Below are positions 35,067-43,166 of a stretch of 64,000 nucleotides of DNA, piece after piece. The stretch lies in assembly GCF_008727755.1 (NCBI RefSeq), contig NZ_CP044231.1:868001-932000 (forward strand). The letters run 5' to 3'. The first letter of the stretch is position 1. Every line of letters starts with the position of its first letter. The translations under genes and the position numbers were made by a program. Under the pieces are notes generated by a model that was not told where the DNA came from, did no database searches, and saw nothing but the letters and a program-made list of their open reading frames with translations. The DNA comes from Microbacterium caowuchunii (GTDB taxonomy: Bacteria > Actinomycetota > Actinomycetes > Actinomycetales > Microbacteriaceae).

Positions 35067-35345
35067 TCAGCCGCGCACGCCGAGGGCGAAGCGGACCGAC
35101 CCGTCCGGGTCCATCTCCGCGTCGAGGATGCGGTCGTCGAGCGCCGCGCTGGCTGCGGCGTCGACGAACACGCGGGCGCCGTCCGTCTCGACGATGGCGT
35201 CGCCCTGTTCCGGCGACGGGGCGAGGGCGAGTTCGAACCCGGTCTCCGGACCGGTGTCGCGGATGCGGAGTCCGCCGCCCTCCGTGGGGATCTGGGACGA
35301 GATCGTCTTGACCGCCGAAGCAGCAGTTTCGGTGAGTGTGAGCAT
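35067..35345 (-). CDS. HesB/IscA-like protein without cysteines
   Basis: 92 residues. Shows the Fe-S biogenesis (A-type carrier) pattern: N-terminal MLTLTETAASAVKTI, GGLRIRDT, FELALAPSPEQGDAIV, then ARVFVDAAASAALDD. True IscA/HesB carriers bind iron with three cysteines; this sequence has none, as in many actinobacterial HesB-like proteins. Iron-sulphur transfer is therefore unlikely, and the role is unknown. ATG at 35345 with GGGAGAG upstream. Monocistronic, ended by a hairpin. Confidence 0.82.
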   Translation of the reverse strand: MLTLTETAASAVKTISSQIPTEGGGLRIRDTGPETGFELALAPSPEQGDAIVETDGARVFVDAAASAALDDRILDAEMDPDGSVRFALGVRG

Positions 35346-35453
35346 GAGGCTCTCCCTTCCATCGGTGACTGCGGACCGGCCACGATTCCGAGAATCGGTG
35401 GCGGGTTCAACCTCAGTCGGCGATTGTGAGGGAACTCACACGTGCGGCCGAGG

Positions 35454-35585
35454 TCAGTTCACCGGGTGCCGGGTGTCGTACGCGACGCGGACGGGCTGCG
35501 GGCTGTAGCCGTCCGTGACGAGCAGCCGGACGGTTCCCGCCACGGCGGCGACGGTGAAGGCACTGAGGATGACGAGAGTAAGCAT
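35454..35585 (-). CDS. Small membrane protein (43 aa)
   Basis: Forty-three residues, too short for normal ORF lists. Start ATG at 35585 with AAGGAAG about 8 bases upstream. Residues 3-18 are hydrophobic (TLVILSAFTVAAVAG), then a basic and polar tail with DGYSPQPVR and a final HPVN. Similar short one-pass proteins with a DGY motif are, as far as I recall, common in Microbacteriaceae. Function unknown. It lies between the HesB-like gene and the PoxB-like gene. Confidence 0.7.
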   Translation of the reverse strand: MLTLVILSAFTVAAVAGTVRLLVTDGYSPQPVRVAYDTRHPVN

Positions 35586-35915
35586 GGGTCACTTCCTTGA
35601 ACTCGGGTGGTACTCCCTATTTTCTCAGAGTTGGCCTGGTAATACGCCGGTCCAATCGCTATGAGGTGGCTGAAGTCTCCAGCCGCTCCCGCGGATTTCG
35701 TGCGTTCTCGTGGGCGCCAGATCCAGCGCTCCGAGATTGGCCCGTTCCTCAGTGTGGCCGATTTGCCGCAGCAGGTCACGCCGCCCGCTCCCGCGCGCCG
35801 CCGCCGCGCCAGCCGCTCCCACCCACCGCTCCCCGGAAAGGCGCGACAATAGCGGCGCTCTGACGCGGCATCCAAGCCCTGGCCACGGGTGCGGCCCCGG
35901 GGATAGCGTGGCCGC
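35586..35915. other. Intergenic region upstream of the PoxB-like gene
   Basis: 330 bases with no credible gene. Frames here are shadows of each other. The part next to 35586 holds an AT-rich stretch (TACTCCCTATTTTCTC) that probably contains the promoter of the small minus-strand gene. The rest is GC-rich, and I see no strong promoter or terminator in it. Confidence 0.6.
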
Positions 35916-37649
35916 ATGGCCGAGAACGTTGCAGATCTGTTCGTCCACACGCTCCGCGCCGCCGGCGTCAGCCGGATCTGGGGTCTGGCCGGTGACTCCC
36001 TGAACGCGTTCACGGATGCGATCCGCCGGGATGGCGGCATCCGCTGGCTGCACATGAGGCACGAGGAAGCGGCGGCGTTCGCCGCGGCCGCCGAGGCGGA
36101 GGTGACCGGCGAACTCGCGGTGATCGCGGGAAGCTCCGGACCCGGCAACCTGCACTTCATCAACGGTCTCTTCGACGCGCAGCGCTCACGAGTGCCGGTG
36201 CTCGCGATCGCCTCGCACATCCCGTCGGCCGAGATCGGCAGCGGCTACTTCCAGGAGACGCACCCGCAGGACCTGTTCCGCGAGTGCAGCGTCTACAGCG
36301 AGCTGGTGGCGGATCCGGCGCAGCTGCCGTGGGTGCTGGAGATCGCGATGCGGACCGCGGTGGAGAAGCGCGGCGTTGCGGTCGTCGTCGTGCCGGGTGA
36401 CATCTTCTTCGCGGATGCTCCCGATCGGCGCCCGTCCGCCCCCATCCGCGCCAGCCGCCCGGTCATCGTCCCCTCGCTCGGGGAGCTCGCCCGTGCCGCC
36501 ACCATGCTGGACGGGGCGAAGAAGATCACGATCCTCGCCGGTGCGGGGGTCGCCGGGGCGCACGCCGAGGTGCTGGCGCTCGCCGAGAAGCTGCAGGCGC
36601 CGATCGTGCACGCCTTCCGCGGCAAGGAGCACATCGAGTACGACAACCCGTACGACGTGGGGATGACGGGGCTCCTCGGTTTCGCGTCCGGTTACCGGGC
36701 GATCGCGAAGTGCGACGCCCTGCTGATCCTCGGGTCGGACTTCCCGTATCGGCAGTTCTACCCGGACAAGGCCACGATCATCCAGGTCGACATCCGGGGC
36801 GAGCAGCTGGGCCGGCGCACGCCCATCGACATGGGGATGGTGGGGGAGGTGGGGGCCACCGCCGAGGCGCTCCTTCCACTCCTCCACGGCGACCGCGACG
36901 GCCGGCACCTGCGCGACAGCGTGCAGCACTACAAGAAGACCCGGCGCGACCTCGACGGGCTCGCGAACAACGACGGCAAGACCCCCATCCATCCGCAGTA
37001 CGTGGCGCGGCTCCTGGACGAGCTCGCCGACAAGGATGCCGTCTTCACAGTGGATGTCGGCAGCCCGGTGATCTGGGCGGCCCGCTACCTGCAGATGACC
37101 AAGGAGCGGCGCCTGATCGGCTCGTTCACGCACGGGTCGATGGCGAACGCCATGCCGCAGGCGCTCGGCGCGCAGGTGGTCGACCGTGACCGTCAGGTGA
37201 TCGCGCTCTCCGGGGATGGCGGCCTGTCGATGCTGATGGGCGACCTCCTCTCGATCAGGCAGAACGACCTGCCGGTGAAGATCGTGGTCTTCAACAACTC
37301 CTCGCTGGGGTTCATCGAGGTGGAGATGGTCGCGGCCGGCATCGTGAACTTCGGCACCGACCTCGTCAATCCGGACTTCGCGCAGGTCGCCGAGGCGGTG
37401 GGCATCACCGGCATCCGGGTGGAGCATCCCGACGACCTCGAGCCGGCGCTGCGCCGCGCGCTCGCCGAGCCCGGCCCGGTGCTGGTGGATGTGGTCGTCG
37501 CGGGGAACGAGCTGTCGATCCCGCCGAGCATCACGGCGGAACAGGCGAAGGGCTTCACCCTGTGGGCGCTGCGCTCGGTGCTCTCCGGACGCGGCGACGA
37601 GATCCTCGATCTCGCCGACACGAACGTCTGGCGGCGCGTGTTCGGGTGA
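35916..37649 (+). CDS. poxB: Thiamine pyrophosphate-dependent pyruvate oxidase/dehydrogenase (PoxB type)
   Basis: 577 residues, full length. TPP enzyme of the pyruvate:quinone oxidoreductase class. N-terminal PYR domain with the conserved catalytic Glu (HMRHEEAAAFAA), central nucleotide/FAD-binding domain (ILAGAGVAGAHAEVL, DNPYDVGMTGLLGF, DALLILGSDFPYRQFYP), and PP domain with GDGGLSMLMGDLLSIRQNDLPVKIVVFNN (Mg-TPP motif GDG...NN). The C-terminal membrane-association helix resembles PoxB. Predicted to decarboxylate pyruvate to acetate and CO2 and feed electrons to quinone. Distinction from acetolactate synthase relies on overall look. ATG 35916. Convergent with the macro-domain gene. Confidence 0.9.
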   Translation: MAENVADLFVHTLRAAGVSRIWGLAGDSLNAFTDAIRRDGGIRWLHMRHEEAAAFAAAAEAEVTGELAVIAGSSGPGNLHFINGLFDAQRSRVPVLAIASHIPSAEIGSGYFQETHPQDLFRECSVYSELVADPAQLPWVLEIAMRTAVEKRGVAVVVVPGDIFFADAPDRRPSAPIRASRPVIVPSLGELARAATMLDGAKKITILAGAGVAGAHAEVLALAEKLQAPIVHAFRGKEHIEYDNPYDVGMTGLLGFASGYRAIAKCDALLILGSDFPYRQFYPDKATIIQVDIRGEQLGRRTPIDMGMVGEVGATAEALLPLLHGDRDGRHLRDSVQHYKKTRRDLDGLANNDGKTPIHPQYVARLLDELADKDAVFTVDVGSPVIWAARYLQMTKERRLIGSFTHGSMANAMPQALGAQVVDRDRQVIALSGDGGLSMLMGDLLSIRQNDLPVKIVVFNNSSLGFIEVEMVAAGIVNFGTDLVNPDFAQVAEAVGITGIRVEHPDDLEPALRRALAEPGPVLVDVVVAGNELSIPPSITAEQAKGFTLWALRSVLSGRGDEILDLADTNVWRRVFG

Positions 37650-37765
37650 CGTCTGAGGTCATGGCTTAAGCTCCGCGTCCCCTAGCCGGTGCGCCGGATG
37701 CGGTCGATACAGTGCGGCAGGCTCGCGGATCTGCGTGAGAGATCGGGCTGAAGCCCTTGAGCGTG

Positions 37766-38659
37766 TCAGATTGCGGATCGGTCCGGCCCAGCGGCCGCCA
37801 CGCTCAGGCCGTCATCTCCGGGCTCAACTGGCAGCGTCGCCTCGAATCGGTCGATGAGGATGGGGATAGCCGTCGACGCCCACCAAGAGGGGGTGATCCC
37901 GCCTGCGGACATGCCGTGTCCGGGATCGAACTCGGGCACATGAAATGGCTCGTCTTCGTCCGTCAGCGCCCGTCCGGTGATGCTCTCGAAAGCCGTGCGG
38001 ATCAGCTCCTCGAGCGCCCAAGCGTCCGCCGGAAGTGGAACGGAGGCGAACTCCGCCCGCATCGCCCTCCAGAGATACGCATCGCCGCGAAAACCCCACT
38101 GATAGGGCGCTCGGTCGAGGAGCTGCCCGACCGATCTGGGGTCGGTCGGTGGGGGGAAGTGCCTCAGGACCTGCGCGCGTACCCGCCGGTGCGTCGATTC
38201 GTTGAACGATACGAGCCGCACATCCTCGACTCGAGTCAGTGTGTGCGCGATCGTCTCGAGCGCCACGTCGAGCGCGTCGTCCAGCGGCCACCCGTAGACG
38301 CCGGCGCTGATGAGCGGAAAGGCCATGCTGCGCGCGCCGAGCTCGTCTGCGATCGCCAACGCTCGCCGGTAGCAGGACTCAAGCAGCGAGCGATCCTGTT
38401 CGCCCGCCTGGTGGTTCGGCCCCACGGCGTGGATCACCCATCGCGCCGGCAGCTTCCCGGCGGTGGTCCAGCCGGCGTCGCCGGTGCGCAGTCCATCAGG
38501 GAAGCGCGCGATGCACTCATCGAGGATGGCGCGTCCCCCTGCGCGATGGATGGCGCCGTCCACTCCACCTCCACCCCGCATATGGCGATTGGCGGCGTTG
38601 ACGATGGCGTCGACCGCCTGCTCGGTGATGTCGCCGTGAACGGCGGTGACGGTGACCAT
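37766..38659 (-). CDS. Macro-domain (ADP-ribose) protein with C-terminal extension
   Basis: 297 residues. Residues 1-165 are a macro domain: AVHGDITEQAVDAIVNAANRH, MRGGGGVDGAIHRAGG, GDAGWTTAGKLPARWVIHAVGP, and MAFPLISAGVYGWPLDDA. This type binds ADP-ribose or removes it from proteins or O-acetyl-ADP-ribose. Residues ~175-297 are a separate domain that I recognise only as one also seen alone in other actinobacteria: YQWGFRGDAYLWRAMRAE ... PGHGMSAGGITPSWW ... IPILIDRF. Its function is unknown. Soluble. Start ATG at 38659. Confidence 0.88.
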   Translation of the reverse strand: MVTVTAVHGDITEQAVDAIVNAANRHMRGGGGVDGAIHRAGGRAILDECIARFPDGLRTGDAGWTTAGKLPARWVIHAVGPNHQAGEQDRSLLESCYRRALAIADELGARSMAFPLISAGVYGWPLDDALDVALETIAHTLTRVEDVRLVSFNESTHRRVRAQVLRHFPPPTDPRSVGQLLDRAPYQWGFRGDAYLWRAMRAEFASVPLPADAWALEELIRTAFESITGRALTDEDEPFHVPEFDPGHGMSAGGITPSWWASTAIPILIDRFEATLPVEPGDDGLSVAAAGPDRSAI

Positions 38660-38827
38660 CCCTCAAGTCTGACGTAGCCCCCTCGTTGCCGAGAACGCCG
38701 GTCACATCTCCGCGAACTGACCGGCCGGGTCGCTGGAGCGGTTGCGGTGGTGAGGGATGGCCGGGGTGTTCGAACCGTCAGTGCTGCGTGCCCGCAACTG
38801 ACCAGTGCCGATAGAATCGGACGGCCA

Positions 38828-38899
38828 GCCTCTGTAGCTCAGTGGAAGAGCCACTCCGTCCTAAGGAGCGGGTCGGGGGTTCGAATCCCTCCAGGGGCA
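38828..38899 (+). tRNA. tRNA-Arg (anticodon CCT)
   Basis: Acceptor stem GCCTCTG (38828-38834) with CAGGGGC (38892-38898) (one G-T pair), discriminator A38899. D-arm GCTC-AGTGGAAGA-GC, anticodon loop GTCCTAA with anticodon CCT (reads AGG), T-arm GGGGG-TTCGAAT-CCCTC. CCA is not encoded (CCG follows). This gene forms the left border of a genomic island; tRNA 3' ends are common integration sites. I looked for a second copy of its 3' end downstream and did not find one. Confidence 0.96.
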
Positions 38900-39061
38900 C
38901 CGTGTATTTGGGAGGGGCGCTGCAGTTGTTCAGAACGCCACCACATCGCAGGAAGTGCGAAGTGTGTTTCAACCGCCTTGGCTCCGACGGTCGGTTGACG
39001 CGACCCGCTACTCTCGATCCAGACCCGTATAGATCGGGCTCAATTTCGCATGGGGGTGTGA

Positions 39062-39244
39062 ATGTCTGAGCCTAGGCTCGCCATGGACGACATCGCTAAG
39101 TGGCATGGTGTCGGGACGGAAGCCGACCGCGCGCGGACCGCTGCGAGCGGGATAGTCGCCCGCAGAGCCCAGCATCCGGAGTTGCTCGGGCGCCCCGGAG
39201 TGGACGCGCGCGTAGACGGCAACCGTCCCGGACGCGCCGCGTAG
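39062..39244 (+). CDS. Possible small protein upstream of the SNF2 helicase
   Basis: Sixty codons from ATG 39062 to TAG 39242-39244, ending two bases before the helicase ATG. The sequence is soluble, with MSEPRLAMDDIAKWHGVG at the start and a charged, Arg/Ala/Gly-rich remainder. The close, end-to-start spacing suggests translational coupling, but I recognise no family and there is no strong ribosome-binding site, so it may be leader sequence only. The rest of the 38900-39061 stretch holds nothing clear. Confidence 0.35.
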   Translation: MSEPRLAMDDIAKWHGVGTEADRARTAASGIVARRAQHPELLGRPGVDARVDGNRPGRAA

Positions 39245-39246
39245 AC

Positions 39247-42200
39247 ATGCGGATCATCGACAACATTTCGGACTTGCTCGGCGATGACCTCAAGGGCGAG
39301 ATCAGCCGCGGTTCGAAGGTGCGCATCGCCGCTTCGACCTTCTCGATCTTCGCTTTCGAGGCGTTGCGGAAGGAACTCGAGCACATCGAGGAACTCGAGT
39401 TCATCTTTACGTCGCCGTCATTCAGCAACGGTCAGGCCACGGACAAGCTGCGCAAGGACCGTCGCGAGTTCTTCATCCCGCAGGCAGAGTCATCGCTCTA
39501 CGGGTCCGAGTTCGAGATCCGCCTCCGCAACAAGCTGACGCAGCGCGCGATCGCCCGCGAGTGCGCCGCCTGGGTACGCGAGAAGGTCACGTTCAGATCG
39601 AATGCCAGCGGCCATCAGATGCAGCAGTTCGCCGTCGTCGACGACGGAGCCGCGTACATGCCGCTGCAGGGGTTCACCACCGCCGACCTCGGGTACGAGC
39701 GCGGCAATGCGGTCTCCAACATGGTCACGAAGTTCGAAGGTACGCCTGAGGCGAGCAGCTTTCTCAACCTCTTCGATCAGATCTGGGCAAGCCCCGGCCA
39801 GCTGAACGATGTCACGCAAGCGGTTTATGACCACATCGCGAGCGTGTACGCCGAGAACTCGCCGGCGCGCGTCTACTTCCTCATCCTCTACAACCTCTTC
39901 GCCGAATTCCTCGACGACATCAGTGAGGACGTGCTCCCGAACGACCGCACGGGATATCAGGACACCAAGGTTTGGCAGAGTCTGTACAACTTCCAGCGGG
40001 ATGCCGCGACAGGCATCATCAACAAACTCGAAACCTACAACGGCTGCATCCTGGCCGACAGCGTCGGTCTCGGCAAGACATTCACCGCCCTGGCAGTGAT
40101 CAAGTACTACGAGCTCCGCAACAAGTCCGTCTTGGTTCTTGCGCCGAAGAAGCTCGCGGAGAACTGGACAAATTACAACGCGAACCTCACGACGAACATC
40201 TTCGCGAGCGACCGATTCAACTACGACGTCCTCGCGCACACCGACCTCTCCCGCACGCGGGGCGAGTCGCTCGGCCTCCGGTTGGATCGCATCAACTGGG
40301 GCAACTACGACCTCGTCGTCATCGACGAGTCGCATACCTTCCGCAACGCCGACTACGCCGAAGAGAAGGAATCGCGCTACCAGCGCCTCATGCGGCAGGT
40401 CATCCGAGAAGGCGTGAAGACTAAGGTGCTGATGCTCTCGGCGACGCCGGTCAACAACCGATTCAACGACCTCAAGAATCAGCTGCAGCTGGCGTACGAG
40501 GGCGAGAGCGACACCCTCGCCGCCAAGCTCACGCTCTCGACATCCGTCGAGCGGGTGTTCCGTGATGCCCAGACGGTATTCAACGAGTGGTCGAAGCTCC
40601 CCACTCAAGAGCGCACCGCGGACCGCATCCTTCAGATGCTCGACTTCGACTTCTTCGAGCTGCTCGACGCGGTCACCATCGCACGGTCACGTAAGCACAT
40701 CCAAGCGTTCTACGACATGAGCGAGATCGGCGCCTTCCCGCGACGCCTGCCGCCGGCGTCCGTCCGCGAGCCCCTCACCGACCTTGTGGACGTCCCCTCG
40801 TTCAACGAGATCTTCGAGCAGCTGCAAATGCTGACGCTGGGCGTTTACACTCCACTCGCCTACGTGTTCCCGAGCCGCATCAGCAAGTACGAGGATCTCT
40901 ACAACGTCACGACTGGCAGCGCCCGCTCGAATCTCGGCCAGCAAGGTCGCGAAGAGGGCCTGAAGAAGCTGATGACCGTCAACCTGCTCAAGCGTCTCGA
41001 GAGCTCGGTCGAGGCCTTCCGCTTGACGCTGGCGAAGATCGAGTCTGCGGTCGATAGCACGCTCACGCGACTCAGCAACCACGCGGGCTCCCTCCCGGAG
41101 ATGCGCGAAATGGACGATCTCGACTTCGACCTCGACGACGAGGACGACGCCAACGTCGAGGCACTTACGTTCGGGGAGAAGATCTGCATCGACATCGACG
41201 ACATCGACGTCGAATCGTGGCAGCGCGACCTCTGGAACGACCGCGAGACATTGCGTGAACTCCTGGACGAAATGCGCAATGTGACTCCGGACCACGACCT
41301 CAAGCTGCGCAAGCTGCGGCACCTCGTCCAGCAGAAAGCAGAGCATCCACTCAACCCCGGTAACCGCAAGGTGCTGATCTTCTCCGCCTTCGCCGACACC
41401 GCCAACTACCTCTACCGCGAGCTCGCACCGGCGCTCCAGCAGGCTGGTCTGCAATGCGCCGTGATCACCGGCGGCAGCCACGGCGCGAAGTCCACGATCG
41501 GCACTGGCTTCGACTTTCAGCAGATCATGTCGATGTTCTCGCCACGATCCAAGCAGCGGCACCTCACGATGCCCAAGGAGACCCGCGACATCGATGTGCT
41601 GATCGGCACCGATGTCATCAGCGAGGGCCAGAACCTGCAGGACTGCGACTACCTCATCAACTACGACATCCACTGGAACCCGGTGCGGATCATTCAGCGG
41701 TTCGGGCGTATTGACCGTATCGGATCGACGAACGAGGTCATCCAGCTCGTCAACTTCTGGCCCGACATCTCGCTCGACGAGTACATCAACCTGAAGGAGC
41801 GGGTCGAGAACCGGATGGTCATCGCCGACCTCGCCGGTTCAGCCGATGACAACGTCCTCAACCCGGAGGATTCGGATGCCGCATTCCGCAAGGAGCAGCT
41901 GTGCAAGCTGCAGAACGAGAACATCGAACTCGAGGACGTTCGAGCCGGGGTCTCAATCACGGATCTGGGTCTCAACGACTTCCGCATGGATTTGCTCGCG
42001 TACATGAACGAGTACGGCGACATCGCTACCGCCCCGCGCGGCTTGCACGCCGTGATCCCCGCAGACCCTGCCATAGGCCTTATGCCGGGTGTGATCTTCG
42101 CGCTCAAGAACGTCAACGCTGATCCTGCCGTGAACCGGGGCAACCGGCTCCACCCGCACTACCTCGTCTACGTCGATGACGAGGGAAAGGTCATCGCTGA

Positions 42201-42501
42201 CCACACCGAAGCGAAGCGCCTCCTAGACCTCGTTCGCGCCGGCTCCCGGCCTCACGACAAGCCTGTCGCCGACGTCACTCGTGTCTTCAACGAAGGTACC
42301 CACGAGGGCGCCGACATGAGCAAATACTCCGCGCTGCTGACGGATGCCATCCACTCGATGATCGACGTCACCGAAGAACGCGACGTCGACAGCCTGTTCA
42401 GCGGTGGGCACACCACCGCCCTCACCCAGCAGATCGCGGGGCTCGACGACTTCGAACTGATCGCGTTCATCGCCGTCGTCGATCCAGAAGGCACTTCGTG
42501 A
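39247..42501 (+). CDS. SNF2-family helicase with phospholipase-D-like N-terminal domain
   Basis: 1084 residues. Residues 15-170 look like a PLD-type domain (KVRIAASTFSIFAFEALRKEL ... HQMQQFAVVDDG), with the catalytic His-x-Lys degenerate. The SF2/SNF2 core follows: Walker A SVGLGKT (~271-277), DESH box (~359), SATPVNNR, then helicase C with DVLIGTDVISEGQNLQDCDYLINYD and RIIQRFGRIDRIGS (arginine finger). Likely translocates on DNA. It is the first of five co-directional island genes, overlapping the DUF4391 start by four bases. Codon third positions are more A/T-rich than in the flanking chromosome, a sign of transfer. The whole block most likely serves phage defence. Confidence 0.9.
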   Translation: MRIIDNISDLLGDDLKGEISRGSKVRIAASTFSIFAFEALRKELEHIEELEFIFTSPSFSNGQATDKLRKDRREFFIPQAESSLYGSEFEIRLRNKLTQRAIARECAAWVREKVTFRSNASGHQMQQFAVVDDGAAYMPLQGFTTADLGYERGNAVSNMVTKFEGTPEASSFLNLFDQIWASPGQLNDVTQAVYDHIASVYAENSPARVYFLILYNLFAEFLDDISEDVLPNDRTGYQDTKVWQSLYNFQRDAATGIINKLETYNGCILADSVGLGKTFTALAVIKYYELRNKSVLVLAPKKLAENWTNYNANLTTNIFASDRFNYDVLAHTDLSRTRGESLGLRLDRINWGNYDLVVIDESHTFRNADYAEEKESRYQRLMRQVIREGVKTKVLMLSATPVNNRFNDLKNQLQLAYEGESDTLAAKLTLSTSVERVFRDAQTVFNEWSKLPTQERTADRILQMLDFDFFELLDAVTIARSRKHIQAFYDMSEIGAFPRRLPPASVREPLTDLVDVPSFNEIFEQLQMLTLGVYTPLAYVFPSRISKYEDLYNVTTGSARSNLGQQGREEGLKKLMTVNLLKRLESSVEAFRLTLAKIESAVDSTLTRLSNHAGSLPEMREMDDLDFDLDDEDDANVEALTFGEKICIDIDDIDVESWQRDLWNDRETLRELLDEMRNVTPDHDLKLRKLRHLVQQKAEHPLNPGNRKVLIFSAFADTANYLYRELAPALQQAGLQCAVITGGSHGAKSTIGTGFDFQQIMSMFSPRSKQRHLTMPKETRDIDVLIGTDVISEGQNLQDCDYLINYDIHWNPVRIIQRFGRIDRIGSTNEVIQLVNFWPDISLDEYINLKERVENRMVIADLAGSADDNVLNPEDSDAAFRKEQLCKLQNENIELEDVRAGVSITDLGLNDFRMDLLAYMNEYGDIATAPRGLHAVIPADPAIGLMPGVIFALKNVNADPAVNRGNRLHPHYLVYVDDEGKVIADHTEAKRLLDLVRAGSRPHDKPVADVTRVFNEGTHEGADMSKYSALLTDAIHSMIDVTEERDVDSLFSGGHTTALTQQIAGLDDFELIAFIAVVDPEGTS

Positions 42502-43163
42502 CCGACATCCTTTACCAGTGGCCGGCTGGTGCACGATTTGGTGCACGCGTCGCCAAGGAGCGGTTCTACGAACGCACAGCATCGACCGCCGCGCTGCGCG
42601 AGAAGTTCGTCGCCGAAGTGAACCGCATCAGCTGGGCCTACAAGCTCGCTGCGGAGACCATCAACCTCCCAGGCTCGTCAGAAGTGCCGGAGATCGAGGT
42701 CATTCAGTTGGACGCCAAGGCAAACGACATCAGTGTCCAAATACTTGCATCGATCGACAAGGCGATACCGAATCCGGTGATCTTCGAGGTTCACCGCGAC
42801 GATGCCCATGGCGGCAGCGTGAGGATGACTGCAGCACACAAGCCGGCCGGCTCGCCTGCACCCAAACCGAATGCCTACTTCTCGACGGGCTGGATGCGAA
42901 GCGACACACCGCGCACCTCACTACCGACTGCGATCACGATGACGGCGCTGTACTCAGCGCTCATTGGCCCACTCACGCCGCTCGTGCATCGGCCCGGGGA
43001 GAGTCCAGCCGTCACCGGCGAACGGTTGGATGCCGTGCGCCGGCTCGAGCGCGAGATCAGCGCCCTGGAACGCAAGCTCCGGTCCGAACCGCAACTCAAT
43101 CGCAAAGTCGAGCTGCGTCGCGAACTGAGAGCCAAACAAACCGAATTGGACCAGACGAGGTAA
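42498..43163 (+). CDS. DUF4391 domain protein
   Basis: 221 residues, GTG start overlapping the helicase stop (GTGA). Begins MTDILYQWPAGARFGARVAKERFYERT and contains INRISWAYKLA-like helices (VNRISWAYKLAAETINLPG), EIEVIQLDAKANDISVQILASIDKAIPNPVIFEV and a C-terminal coiled coil (LEREISALERKLRSEPQLNRKVELRRELRAKQ). This is the DUF4391 pattern; such proteins are regularly encoded between a helicase and a methyltransferase in restriction-type clusters. No catalytic motif is seen. I infer a structural or target-recognition partner of helicase and Mod. The following Mod start is three bases beyond its stop. Confidence 0.88.
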   Translation: MTDILYQWPAGARFGARVAKERFYERTASTAALREKFVAEVNRISWAYKLAAETINLPGSSEVPEIEVIQLDAKANDISVQILASIDKAIPNPVIFEVHRDDAHGGSVRMTAAHKPAGSPAPKPNAYFSTGWMRSDTPRTSLPTAITMTALYSALIGPLTPLVHRPGESPAVTGERLDAVRRLEREISALERKLRSEPQLNRKVELRRELRAKQTELDQTR

Positions 43164-43166
43164 TCC

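Noticed and set aside
38877..38901. Attachment-site copy of the tRNA-Arg 3' end
   Set aside because: I looked for a second copy of the GTTCGAATCCCTCC stretch near the right end of the island and did not find one in the window.
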